Source: Bacteroidota bacterium
GTDB taxonomy: Bacteria; Bacteroidota; Bacteroidia; Chitinophagales; BACL12
Length of the DNA: 64,000 bases
Direction of reading: 5' to 3'
NCBI GenBank assembly: GCA_016706255.1
Contig: JADJJZ010000003.1
Span: forward strand, 1 to 64,000
Numbering within the stretch: the stretch's first letter is position 1; every line of letters begins with the position of its first letter. The notes beneath the pieces were generated by a model, which was not told the origin of the DNA, made no database searches, and was given only the letters and a program-made list of their open reading frames with translations. Of this stretch, positions 1-8,689 are shown one piece after another. The position numbers and the translations under genes were made by a program.

Positions 1-1078
1 GCATCACTAATTGCATTAATAAATTTTTTAGAAGAAGTATTTCCTGTTGCAGCAATTACGTTTTGTTGATGTGGTGCATATACATCATTAATTTCTTCAT
101 TGGTTTCGGGAATAATATCCGGTTCATTAAAACCAATTTCCAAACCGTATTCTATTTCATGTTTAATTTCTTCTCTGAATAAATTATTTAATTCATCATT
201 TAATATACCTGCTTCGCGTAAATACATTTCATAATTTACAACAGGATCTTTTTTGCCCCACAAATCAAATAATTCTTTCGGAACATATTTTACACCACTT
301 GCTTCCTCATGTCCGCGCATTCTGAACGTCATACATTCCAGCAATACCGGTTTATTTTCGGTGATACAATAATTTCTGCATTCATTTAATACACGAACCA
401 TTTCCAGCAAATTATTGCCATCCACCGTTAATGCACGCATGCCATAACCAATACCTTTGTCGGCAATACGCTCACATAAAAATTGTTCGCTTGTGGGCGT
501 GCTCAGTCCATATCCATTATTTTCAACAATAAAAATTACCGGTAATCCCCAAACGGCAGCAACGTTAAGTGACTCATGAAAATCGCCTTCACTTGTTCCA
601 CCTTCGCCTGAAAAACAACGGTTACTTTATTTTCCTTTTTCAATTTTGCAGCAAGCGCAATACCGTCGGCAACTGCCAATTGCGGACCTAAATGCGAAAT
701 CATACCAACAATGTGATATTCGTTTGTGCCGAAGTGAAAACTGCGTTCACGGCCCTTGCTGAAACCACTTTTTTGCCCTGCCACTGATTAAACAATTTCC
801 CAAACGGAATGCCGCGACGGTAAACACGCCCAAATTGCGGTGCATCGGCAAAATATATTCATCAGCTTCAGCACATAAGGCACAGCGCAGGCAATCGCCT
901 CCTGACCAATACCGCTGAACCACTTACTCACCTTGCCCTGACGCAGCAAATTGAGCATTTTTTCCTCTATCATGCGCGGCTTCAAAATCCGCTTGTATAA
1001 ATCAAGCAATTGTTCATTACTCAGGCTACTTCTATCGTATTGCATTACGCGGCTAAAATGTTGTAAATCCGTGTCCAT
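1..1078 (-). pseudogene. 2-oxoacid dehydrogenase E1, fused alpha/beta subunits (partial, frame broken)
   Basis: E1 enzymes of this family use thiamine diphosphate to decarboxylate pyruvate or branched-chain 2-oxoacids and pass the acyl group to lipoyl-E2 in the cytosol. On the minus strand the alpha part reads KWFSGIGQEA, then YILPMHRNLGVF, then the cofactor-loop region SGEGGTSEGDFHESLN and GHEEASGVKYVP. A linker leads directly into the start of a beta subunit (VIAATGNTSSKKFINAI), as in fused Bacteroidota E1 proteins. Most of the beta half lies beyond base 1. The frame breaks near 870, near 820 and near 610; the last fits one T missing from a T-run. Translation is normal between breaks, so sequencing error is more likely than decay. 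Which 2-oxoacid is used cannot be told. The ATG at 1078 fits the family start. Confidence 0.82.
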
Positions 1079-1141
1079 GCCGCAAAGTTACAACGAATTC
1101 GTCGCACCATGATACCCTTCATTAGTCTTAAAACAGGTCAG

Positions 1142-1913
1142 AAAAATATTTGGAGTAGCAACATCCCCCACACCAACGCAATCCCTACCGGCTCTCCACT
1201 CCAACAAACCTAAAAATCCCATTTTTACTCAAAATCGGCTGTTTCATTGGTACATCGGTACATTCACCCATTAGCACATTAGCTTGTTTGTTTCCGTTTC
1301 GATCCGGACTAGATGTTACTGAGTCGTAACTATTAAAAAAAAATGACCTTAGATTTAATTTTTAATCAATTGATTTACTTTACTGAGATAAAAATGTACC
1401 AATGTACCGATGTACCAATGTACCAATGGAACAGCCGATTTTGAGTGAAAATTTAATTCGAAGCGTTGATTTATAATTTGCAAAGGGTAACCACAGAGCC
1501 CTCGGAGAAACAGCGCACAAAGGTCGCGGAGAATTACGAGTTAAACTTTAATTATATTTTACAAATTAAATTTTAATCGTAACATTTAATTTAACGAATA
1601 ATTCCTCTGTGCCCTTTGTGTGTATTTTCTCAGCGTTCTTTGTGGTAAAAAAAACAATACTCCATTAAAATATTTAAGTATAAATAATAACTCAAAACGA
1701 TAAGGATTATCAAATTTAGTTGTGATAGAAACGATATAGTAATTTCTAGCCCCGATCGAAATGAAAACAAGCTAATGTACCAATTTGATGATGTACCGAT
1801 GTACCAATGAAACAGCCGGTTATGAGGTTTATTTAAAATTAGCTGCTTGTTGCAATGAAGAGCGGGCAACGATTGTAATTGGCGTGGGGGATGTTGATGC
1901 TCCAAAATATTTT
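1142..1913. repeat. Large imperfect inverted repeat (about 190-nt arms) with a nested smaller one
   Basis: This gene-free stretch is built from inverted copies. The outer arms are about 1142-1335 and 1729-1913; both carry TTTGGAG..CAACATCCCCCAC, GGCTGTTTCATTGGTACATC and CATTAGCTTGTTT in opposite orientation. A third copy of the GTACCAATG-type block at 1393-1458 is inverted relative to 1216-1275. Short GTACCAATG/GTACCGATG words repeat in tandem within each copy. I found no gene in it. A 91-codon frame at 1630-1905 is only a translation of the repeat. Confidence 0.8.
1491..1646. repeat. CACAGAG / CTCTGTG-type inverted repeat pair
   Basis: The words CCACAGAGCCCTCGGAGAAA (1491-1510) and GCACAAAGGTCGCGGAG (1515-1531) on one side face CCTCTGTGCCCTTTGTG (1604-1620) and CAGCGTTCTTTGTGGT (1631-1646) on the other. 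They form an imperfect inverted repeat around an AT-rich spacer. Similar CTCTGTG..TTTGTGGT words are dispersed in many unrelated bacterial genomes. This pair sits inside the larger inverted repeat. Confidence 0.65.
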
Positions 1914-1940
1914 ATTTTTATTTTATTTATAGAAATTAGC

Positions 1941-1979
1941 AATTAAAAAAGGGGAAACGCTCCTCTCGTTTACCCCTTT
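1941..1979 (-). terminator. Rho-independent terminator-like hairpin
   Basis: Read on the minus strand, AAAGGGG-T-AAACG pairs with CGTTTCCCCTTT across a 7-nt loop, with one bulged base. A T-rich tail (complement of 1941-1947) follows. It lies 25 nt past the stop of the small minus-strand gene ending at 2005. Confidence 0.65.
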
Positions 1980-2004
1980 ATCTGTCAGGCATGAAAAAAA
2001 ACTG

Positions 2005-2292
2005 TTACATAAATATATTTCCCAATGGCGTAGTAAATTCGCGTTTGCTGCCATCCATATCAATTGCATAAACTACAACGGTGGGTTTCATTTTTGCAAA
2101 TTCAATTCCCGTTTCATCGGGGCCATAAAATTGTAAATAACCATTTTGCTGAAAATGCTCCCACGAACAATCGGCAATTTTTGTTTTACCATTAAAAAAT
2201 ACAATTGACTGGATATAAGCCACCGGAAGCGTTAGCGCAATATGCGTTACTAATTTTGCAATTATGTGGTCAATATTTTTCCGGTTGAACAT
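2005..2292 (-). CDS. Small protein of unknown function (paralogue of the next gene)
   Basis: 95-residue protein from an ATG at 2292. I do not recognise the family. It has no clear signal peptide or transmembrane segment. It resembles the product of 2534-2848: both begin with a helical stretch ending in VT-x-x-A-x-x-x-P-x-AYI-x-S, followed by a beta-like F..[KN]T.[IV]A.C.W segment and a shorter diverged C-terminal half. The shared pattern and order suggest a tandem duplication. A terminator-like hairpin follows at 1941-1979, so this is probably the last gene of its transcript. It is more likely real than a chance frame because its paralogue conserves sequence at the protein level. Confidence 0.6.
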   Translation of the reverse strand: MFNRKNIDHIIAKLVTHIALTLPVAYIQSIVFFNGKTKIADCSWEHFQQNGYLQFYGPDETGIEFAKMKPTVVVYAIDMDGSKREFTTPLGNIFM

Positions 2293-2533
2293 GTGTGCTG
2301 TTTACAAGGTCAAAAATGCACACCTTACCACGCAAAATCAAATACAAAAATGTTGCGCTATCAGCAACAGAAGTTTGCCGAATACGGAAAAATAAATCAG
2401 GAAACTGTCAGGAAGTCAGTAAAATCAACGCTTTCAGACAGTCAAAACATGCGACAAAAAACCAATACCTATCGCAGGCCGATAAAATTTGTTTGTAGAA
2501 AATATTAAAATCAGGAAGCCATTCGGTAACGAA

Positions 2534-2848
2534 TTAAATGCTGATAAGGCAGTGACACAATAAAATCTTTTCCTTTTTCATCGGTGCGGTAATTTCAATT
2601 TCGCCATGCTGAATATCTGCGGCTTCGGTTCCCGTTTGAAAAATAAAACAACTGCTGTTATTATCCTGATGAAATGCCAATGCCAAACGTTTAGCTGCTT
2701 CTTCATGTTTTTCGCTCCAGAAACAGGCAGCAACAATTGTATTTTTTACAATAAATGATACCGAATTAATATATGCAATCGGATAATTAATAGCCACTCT
2801 GGTTACTATTCCCGGTAATATCGCTTTTAAATTTTCTATGCTCAACAT
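2534..2848 (-). CDS. Small protein of unknown function (paralogue of 2005-2292)
   Basis: 104 residues from the ATG at 2848. This start (MLSIENLK) was chosen because it aligns with the start of the neighbouring paralogue; the open frame extends upstream but that extension looks random. The shared core reads VTRVAINYPIAYINSV, then NTIVAACFWSE. The C-terminal half (GEIEITAPM) resembles the paralogue's REFTTPLG. No known domain is recognised. The 240 nt between the two paralogues hold no convincing gene. Both lie upstream of the intergenic repeats in the same orientation and may form one transcript. Confidence 0.6.
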   Translation of the reverse strand: MLSIENLKAILPGIVTRVAINYPIAYINSVSFIVKNTIVAACFWSEKHEEAAKRLALAFHQDNNSSCFIFQTGTEAADIQHGEIEITAPMKKEKILLCHCLISI

Positions 2849-3065
2849 AATCATGTGTTTTTTTGATGATTCAAAATTCAAGTATAAACAGATATCTTTC
2901 AAATACACATTTATTCTGTTTCCGTTGTTATATCTTATAATATAAACGAGCCAAAAACTGCACCCAAGCACAAAACCCTTACAAACATTGCTTATCGGCG
3001 CATTAATCAGCTTGCGAGATTGGGGACATAATTTTTACTTTTTCGAAAATTGTGTAACAATTCCA

Positions 3066-4403
3066 CTAATTTAATGTGGCGAGTTGCCCCGAAATATCTT
3101 TAATTGCGGTTTCCTGCATATCGAGTTTTACGGCAGTCGCTGCTGTAATCAAATCGACTTTTGCGAAATATAATTTCCCTTCGGCAGAGCCCACGCCGGT
3201 AATTATTGCTTTTTCTCCTTGAGGCACATTATGAAAAACTAATTTTCCGTCACCATTATCGCTAGGTAATATCATTCCTTTTCGGTCGGTAAATATTAAA
3301 ACAATTTCCGTTTTATAATCTTTAACAGCATCAACATATAATTCAACGGTAGGTTTATTATCTTCATAAAACTGATCACAATTTATCCAACCTAATCGCG
3401 TGGCCTGCAAAATAATTTTATTTGCATTAATTGTTTTATCCATAATTAATGTATCGTATGAAGTGCCTTCATTTTCGACCCAACGTTCGGTTACTTTAAT
3501 GCGCTGACCTAATTTATTAAAGTCGAATTTGCTGCGCCATTTTTCAATTGTATCGCTCACAAATAATTTTGCACCGGAAATATTCCATACCTTATCAATT
3601 TCCGAAGGATTTGCCGCCGGCGTCCAGTTAACCACCTGTGTTCTTGCATTTTCATTACCATAAAATAAACCGAACCCGTCATTTTCTTCCCGCTCTGCAA
3701 ACTGCACTTCCATTAAGGTTCCGCCTTTTAATCGCAAGGCATTATCGTTTCTCGAAGCTTCAATATTTATCATGCCCGCCGATTCCAACACCTGCCCGTT
3801 TGAAGTAGTAGTTAATTTTTGATTTATAATATCCAACATCGAATAATATTCGGTAATGGCAATTGTTACATCACCATTTGGCACACTACCATTTTCATAA
3901 ACCAGACTATTTGCAGGGATTTTAATTCTTGTTCCTTCGGCAGCAGTAAATTCAATATCGCGATTGGGTTTAACAACAAAAACTTGTGGTTTTTTATTTC
4001 GTTGTGCCAATTTATAATCGGTCCATAAAATAATATCCACTCTTCTGTTCATTGCTTTTTCAGCTTCCGTTTTATTTTTATTTATCGCATTTGTTTCACC
4101 ATAATATTTAGTTTCCACTGCATAACGATTACCATAAAACTTAGCACTCACATTCCCCACACGCGCTTCCGACAACGACATATTTGAAGCATCCGAACCA
4201 TCAGGATCGGCATATCCTTTTAAAAACACCGCATTATAACTCGAATCCTTCGCCAAAGCCAAAAAATCATCAATGGTTAAAGCATCAGCAGGATTTAAAT
4301 CGGCCTTGCCCTTTTCAAAATAAACAGAAAATGTAATTGGTTGTGATTGCGCAGATAATTCAAGTATACTAAACACAAACAAAGTAGCAATTAATATACG
4401 CAT
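3066..4403 (-). CDS. Exported protein with N-terminal OmpA-like domain and a ZU5-like domain
   Basis: 445 residues from the ATG at 4403, which begins a signal peptide (MRILIATLFVFSILELSAQS). Residues about 20-130 look like an OmpA peptidoglycan-binding domain: FEKGKADLNP at its start, LKGYADPDG and LSEARVGNV in the middle, NRRVDIILW at the end. The following region (GTRIKIPANSLV, SNGQVLESAGMI.IEA) has the pattern of the ZU5-like beta domain of many Bacteroidota surface proteins. The last third is beta-rich and unassigned. It is probably periplasmic and bound to peptidoglycan through the N-terminal domain. In classical OmpA this domain is C-terminal after a beta-barrel; none is seen here. It stands alone, with repeats upstream. 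Confidence 0.75.
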   Translation of the reverse strand: MRILIATLFVFSILELSAQSQPITFSVYFEKGKADLNPADALTIDDFLALAKDSSYNAVFLKGYADPDGSDASNMSLSEARVGNVSAKFYGNRYAVETKYYGETNAINKNKTEAEKAMNRRVDIILWTDYKLAQRNKKPQVFVVKPNRDIEFTAAEGTRIKIPANSLVYENGSVPNGDVTIAITEYYSMLDIINQKLTTTSNGQVLESAGMINIEASRNDNALRLKGGTLMEVQFAEREENDGFGLFYGNENARTQVVNWTPAANPSEIDKVWNISGAKLFVSDTIEKWRSKFDFNKLGQRIKVTERWVENEGTSYDTLIMDKTINANKIILQATRLGWINCDQFYEDNKPTVELYVDAVKDYKTEIVLIFTDRKGMILPSDNGDGKLVFHNVPQGEKAIITGVGSAEGKLYFAKVDLITAATAVKLDMQETAIKDISGQLATLN

Positions 4404-4479
4404 AGGTGTGAGTTTCCCCAACAAACGTTAAAAGCCAAAAATTTATTGTTACCCCCAATTCTATCAAAAAAAATTACAC

Positions 4480-5175
4480 CCACCCTTAGCGCGCTTTGCT
4501 TCCCCCACATATGCGAGAAACATATCCTACCAAACCACATCATTCAATAAAAATACATCCTACAAAAACATCATCCCAAAAAACACACCCTACAAAAAAA
4601 TCACATCCACCCTTCGCGCCCTTTGCCCTTTGCAGCTTTGCGAGAATCACCTCCTACCAAGAAACACATCTTACAAAAAAACATTCATCCGAAAAACACA
4701 TCCTACAAAAAAACCACACCAACCCTTCGCGCCCTTTGCCCTTTGCGTCCTTCGCGAGAAACACATCATACAGAAACACATCCTTCCAAGAAAAACATTA
4801 TAAAAAAAACACATCATACAAAAACATCTCCCCGAAAAAACCCACACCAACCCTTCGCGCCCTTTGCCCTTTGCGGCCTTCGCGAAAAAAAAAACACACA
4901 AACGGGAAAAAAACCCCCCGGAAAAAACCACAAAAAAAAAAAAAAACAATCCACATCATACAGAAACACATCCTTCCAAGAAACACATTATAAAAAAAAC
5001 ACATCATACAAAAACATCTTCCCGAAAAAAAACACACCAACCCTTCGCGCCCTTTGCCCTTTGCGGCCTTCGCGAGAAACACATCATACAGAAACACATC
5101 CTACGGAAACACACTTGTCCGAAAAACACATCCTACAGAAACACAGGCACCCGAAAAACACATCATCGCGAGAAC
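4480..5175. repeat. A/C-rich tandem repeat array with GC-rich core words
   Basis: Five or more copies of a core close to CCCTTCGCGCCCTTTGCCCT followed by TTGCGGCCTTCGCGAG start at about 4484 (degenerate), 4610, 4723, 4851 and 5041. Between them lie runs of ACACATCATACA, GAAACACATCCT and CCGAAAAACACA words. A longer direct repeat of roughly 125 nt links about 4760-4884 with 4948-5074; the second copy is preceded by a very A-rich patch at 4885-4945. The plus strand is strikingly poor in G and T outside the cores. Frames of up to 187 codons cross the array on both strands, but their translations are only repeated words such as FAPFALC. I call no gene here. Confidence 0.8.
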
Positions 5176-5235
5176 CATCCCTATAGGACCCAAGTAACTA
5201 CCAAATAAATAATTGAAATTTTAGCGAGCAACCAA

Positions 5236-6621
5236 TCACTCCGTTGGTGGGAATTTTTCAGCCCACATTTTATTGAAAGACTTCGGCGCAATTTTAAACA
5301 TCTCCCTCCGCTTACCCCATGAATTTTTAAACAACATTTTCAGCGCCATATTTTTTATCGATGGTGAAGGTTTCTCCATCGTTTTTCTATTCATCATTGA
5401 ACGTCGCCATAGTTTCCAGACTGTTCGTTCAGTTAACGTGCTATATCCTTTTTCAACCGCTTCATTTCTATTATACAACAACAAACTATGCAACTCAATA
5501 TTCATAGGACAAACCTCAGTGCAATTACCACATAAACTAGATGCATTACTTAAATGTTTGAACTCATCCATTCCCTTAAAATGCGGAGAAATAATTGACC
5601 CGATAGGTCCTGAATAAGTTGTGCCGTAGGTATGTCCGCCAATATTTTTATACACCGGACAAGCATTTAAACATGAGCCGCAACGAATACAATACAATGC
5701 TTCACGTTGTCTTTCTTCTGCCAATAATTTTGAGCGACCATTGTCTAACAATATCACATACATTTCTTCCGGTCCGTCGGCTTCAATTTCTTTTTTTGGT
5801 CCGGTGAAAATGGTATTATATACAGTTACTTTCTGACCCGTTCCAAACGTAGATAACAATGGCCAGAAAATATTTAAATCGTTTACACCGGTAAGCATTT
5901 TTTCGATACCCACCAATACAATATGTGTTTTAGGAAAACTGGTGCTTAATCTGCCATTACCTTCATTTTCGGTAACTGCAATGCCGCCGATATCCGGTAA
6001 AATAAAATTCGCACCGCTGAAACCAACATCTGCCTGCACATATTTTTGACGCAAATTTTTTCTTGCAACAAGTGTTAATTCCTGTGCAGTTAAATTTAAA
6101 TCGGTACCGAGTTTTTCGTGAAACAATTTTGCCACATCGTCTTTACTTTTATGCATGGCAGGCGTAACAATATGGTAAGGTGCTTCACCATCTAACTGCT
6201 GAATATATTCACCTAAATCGGTTTCAACACTTTCAATATTATGTTCCTTTAAAAACTCATTCAGGTGAATTTCTTCGGTTGCCATACTTTTGGCTTTAAC
6301 AGCCATGCGGGCACCTTTTTTTTGTAGAATTTTCAGTATTTCCTGCTGAGCTTCTTTTTCATCGTTAGCCCAAATTACTTTACCACCGTTAGCAGTGAAA
6401 TTGGTTTCAAATTCGATAAGATACTTATCGAGATTTTCCATCACTTTCCACTTTATGTTTTTGGCTTTTTTGCGAACATACTCTAAATCGGCATATTGTT
6501 TTTTGCCTTTAATAACGGTAGCATTATACTTTCCGATATTAAACAACAACTTGCGTTTGTGTTCACTATCGAATGCTTTAGTATCCGCTTTTTGTAAAAA
6601 TGTTTGTAGTAAATTAGACAT
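5236..6621 (-). CDS. lutB: LutB/LldF-type iron-sulfur protein (lactate utilisation)
   Basis: 461 residues from the ATG at 6621. In characterised systems LutB works with LutA and LutC to oxidise L-lactate to pyruvate at the membrane. The N-terminal two thirds match the LUD domain (ATEEIHLNEFLKEHNIESVE, DVGFSGANFILPDIGGIAVT). A ferredoxin-like module follows with two 4Fe-4S motifs, CIRCGSCLNACP and CGNCTEVCP, then the usual basic C-terminal tail. Length is normal for the family. No lutA or lutC lies beside it here, so its partners must be elsewhere, or the protein serves another oxidation. It diverges from the antiporter gene at 6741. A TATTTTTG word 18 nt upstream of the start could be its promoter. 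Confidence 0.85.
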   Translation of the reverse strand: MSNLLQTFLQKADTKAFDSEHKRKLLFNIGKYNATVIKGKKQYADLEYVRKKAKNIKWKVMENLDKYLIEFETNFTANGGKVIWANDEKEAQQEILKILQKKGARMAVKAKSMATEEIHLNEFLKEHNIESVETDLGEYIQQLDGEAPYHIVTPAMHKSKDDVAKLFHEKLGTDLNLTAQELTLVARKNLRQKYVQADVGFSGANFILPDIGGIAVTENEGNGRLSTSFPKTHIVLVGIEKMLTGVNDLNIFWPLLSTFGTGQKVTVYNTIFTGPKKEIEADGPEEMYVILLDNGRSKLLAEERQREALYCIRCGSCLNACPVYKNIGGHTYGTTYSGPIGSIISPHFKGMDEFKHLSNASSLCGNCTEVCPMNIELHSLLLYNRNEAVEKGYSTLTERTVWKLWRRSMMNRKTMEKPSPSIKNMALKMLFKNSWGKRREMFKIAPKSFNKMWAEKFPPTE

Positions 6622-6639
6622 GTGTTGTTCGCAACGGGA

Positions 6640-6672
6640 CAAAAATACTACATATACATAGATATACGTCAA
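6640..6672 (-). promoter_or_regulatory. Putative Bacteroidota-type promoter for the lutB-like gene
   Basis: On the minus strand TATTTTTG (6647-6640) matches the Bacteroidota -7 consensus TAnnTTTG. A TTG at 6672-6670 lies 22 nt upstream as a loose -33 element. The start codon is 18 nt downstream. Confidence 0.4.
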
Positions 6673-6691
6673 TATCTTTCCACAGCATATA

Positions 6692-6721
6692 TTTGATATG
6701 CCCAAAATAGTTCTATTTTTG
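6692..6721 (+). promoter_or_regulatory. Putative Bacteroidota-type promoter for the NhaD-like gene
   Basis: TTTG (6692-6695), an 18-nt spacer and TATTTTTG (6714-6721) closely match the TTTG-N19-TAnnTTTG consensus known from Bacteroides and Flavobacterium. The ATG is at 6741. It lies back to back with the lutB promoter candidate. Confidence 0.5.
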
Positions 6722-6740
6722 ATTTTCCATTATCCTGATT

Positions 6741-8033
6741 ATGCTCAAAAGAATTACTACTGCTTTATGTTGTTTCGTGTTACCGACCATGGTTTTTGCA
6801 TCAGGTGGTAACGATAATACTATAGATTTCGCAGGCATCCCCGTTGAATTTATCCTGTTTGGTTTAACCTTGCTGGGTATTGCTTTAATGCACAATCATG
6901 TATTAAAAGTGGCATTGAGCGGACTTGCAGCGGTTTTGATTCTTAAAATGGGGTTTTTAGATTTTAACCTGGTGCATCACTTGGAAGAAGAATGGAAGGT
7001 GTTACTTAATTTACTGGGCTTACTGCTCGGATTTGCCATATTGGCCAAACTTTTTGAAGATACCCATATTCCGAAGTTGCTGCCGAAAGTATTGCCCGAC
7101 AACTGGACAGGGCCTTTTGTGTTGTTAATTTTTGTATTTCTGTTATCCTCATTTCTCGACAATATTGCTGCGGCTATGATTGGCGGAAGTGTTGCCCACG
7201 TGGTGTTTCGGGGCAAAGTGCATATTGGATATATCGCTGCAATTGTTGCTGCCAGTAACGGAGGCGGCTCCGGTTCAGTATTGGGGGACACTACTACTAC
7301 CATGATTTGGATTGATGGTGTAAACCCAATAAATGTTATACATGCTTATGCTGCAGCAATCCCAGCCCTATTGTTTTTCGGGATTTTCGCGGCGATTTTG
7401 CAACATCGTTATCACCCAATGCTGAAAGGCAGATACCAGGCACCAAAAATTGATTATCGCAAGCTTATGGTTTGTGTGTTTATTTTGGGTGGAGCCATTG
7501 CTGCCAATTTTATGCTTGATTTTCCTGCTGCAGGGGTTTGGGCAGCTATTATTATAGGGGCGCTAATAACGCAAATTGAGTGGGAAGAGCTCCAAAAAGC
7601 TGTGCCCGGGACCATTTTTCTGCTCAGTCTCGTGCTAATGGCCTCTATGATGCCCGTAAATGCATTACCCCCTGCTTCGTGGCAGACTACCTTTGTTTTG
7701 GGCTTTATTTCCAGTGTTTTCGACAATATTCCACTTACCAAACTGGCACTTGATCAGGGTGGTTACGATTGGGGTGTGTTGGCCTATGCTGTTGGATTTG
7801 GGGGTAGTATGTTATGGTTTGGCTCCAGTGCCGGTGTGGCAATTACGAATATGTATCCGGAGGCAAAATCGGTTGGTGCCTGGTTAAAAGGCGGCTGGTT
7901 TGTAATTGTAGGTTATATAGTTGGATTTTCCATTTTGATGCTCACTTTTGGCTGGCATCCGCATGCACCACATAAAACTGCCGACACGCCGGAAACCGCG
8001 CTGTATATTGATTCCGTGACTTTTAACAAATAA
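6741..8033 (+). CDS. NhaD-like Na+/H+ antiporter (ion transporter superfamily)
   Basis: 430 residues with about ten to twelve hydrophobic segments, so an inner-membrane transporter. Two inverted half-repeats are visible. The first has FLDNIAAAMIGG followed by SNGGGSGSVLGDTTTTMIWI; the second has FDNIPLTKLAL followed by GSMLWFGSSAGVAI. The FxDNI and NGGG.S..GD.TTTM motifs are typical of NhaD-type sodium/proton antiporters of the ArsB/NhaD/citrate-transporter superfamily. The N-terminus (ALCCFVLPTMVFASGG) looks like a cleavable signal, as in some NhaD proteins. The substrate is inferred; another anion or cation is possible. A good promoter match lies 20 nt upstream. The gene diverges from the lutB-like gene, and the sigma factor gene follows after 50 nt. 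Confidence 0.7.
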   Translation: MLKRITTALCCFVLPTMVFASGGNDNTIDFAGIPVEFILFGLTLLGIALMHNHVLKVALSGLAAVLILKMGFLDFNLVHHLEEEWKVLLNLLGLLLGFAILAKLFEDTHIPKLLPKVLPDNWTGPFVLLIFVFLLSSFLDNIAAAMIGGSVAHVVFRGKVHIGYIAAIVAASNGGGSGSVLGDTTTTMIWIDGVNPINVIHAYAAAIPALLFFGIFAAILQHRYHPMLKGRYQAPKIDYRKLMVCVFILGGAIAANFMLDFPAAGVWAAIIIGALITQIEWEELQKAVPGTIFLLSLVLMASMMPVNALPPASWQTTFVLGFISSVFDNIPLTKLALDQGGYDWGVLAYAVGFGGSMLWFGSSAGVAITNMYPEAKSVGAWLKGGWFVIVGYIVGFSILMLTFGWHPHAPHKTADTPETALYIDSVTFNK

Positions 8034-8083
8034 TCCGGTAATTAGCTATTGGGTTTTTACCTAATTTTAACGTTATAACAATC

Positions 8084-8689
8084 GTGCTGCAACTACTATT
8101 TAACCGTTCCAAAAAATTGAGCGACCTCAGCGATGAGGTGTTGCTGAGCGAGTATAAACGCTCGGGCGACAGTAAGTATGCAGGTGAAATTTTTAAGCGA
8201 TATGCCCACCTGGTATTAGGGGTTTGTATGAAATACCTTAAAAACATGGATGAAGCCCAGGATACCACCATGATTGTGTTTGAAAAAATATTGGATGAGT
8301 TGAGGCAAACCGATGTGCAACATTTTAAGAGCTGGTTGTATATGGTAGCCAAAAACCAGTGTCTGATGCACTTGCGCAAGCAAAAAAGGCATGATATTGT
8401 TGAGTTAAAAACGGAAGTGGATGAAAATGATGAATCCGCATCTATGGAAAATGTGGCAATTGGGCATCTTGATGATGTAGATTTGAAAGAAATTCAGTTG
8501 CAGCAATTGGAAGAAGGCATAAAAACCCTGAATCCGGAGCAGCAGGAATGTATATCACTTTTTTACCTTCAGGATAAAAGTTATGTAGAGGTGGCAGAAA
8601 TTACCGGCTACGATTTAAACAAGGTAAAAAGTTATATCCAAAACGGAAAACGCAATCTGAAAATTTATCTGGAAAAACGAAATGTCTGA
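8084..8689 (+). CDS. RNA polymerase sigma factor, ECF type
   Basis: 201 residues, GTG start at 8084. Region 2 is seen at about residues 25-95 (AGEIFKRYAHLVLGVC, DAQDTTMIVFEKI, FKSWLYMVAKNQCLMHLRK). Region 4 is at about 140-195 (LNPEQQECISLFYLQDKSY, EVAEITGYDLNKVKSYIQNG), the helix-turn-helix that reads the -35 element. An acidic linker separates them. ECF sigma factors redirect RNA polymerase in response to envelope signals. The stop overlaps the next gene by 8 nt, so sigma and anti-sigma are translated together, the usual arrangement. Confidence 0.9.
   Translation: MLQLLFNRSKKLSDLSDEVLLSEYKRSGDSKYAGEIFKRYAHLVLGVCMKYLKNMDEAQDTTMIVFEKILDELRQTDVQHFKSWLYMVAKNQCLMHLRKQKRHDIVELKTEVDENDESASMENVAIGHLDDVDLKEIQLQQLEEGIKTLNPEQQECISLFYLQDKSYVEVAEITGYDLNKVKSYIQNGKRNLKIYLEKRNV

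Noticed and set aside
1630..1905. A 91-codon minus-strand frame
   Set aside because: It lies inside the inverted repeat and translates the GTACCAATG tandem words; it is not protein-like.
2266..2508. Two plus-strand frames between the small paralogues
   Set aside because: They overlap the paralogue start, have no recognisable domain, and the spacer has no promoter or ribosome site supporting them.
4480..5175. Possible CRISPR array or long coding frames in the A/C-rich repeats
   Set aside because: Spacers between cores are themselves repeated words, intervals vary (113-190 nt), no cas genes are near, and translations are repeated words without protein features.
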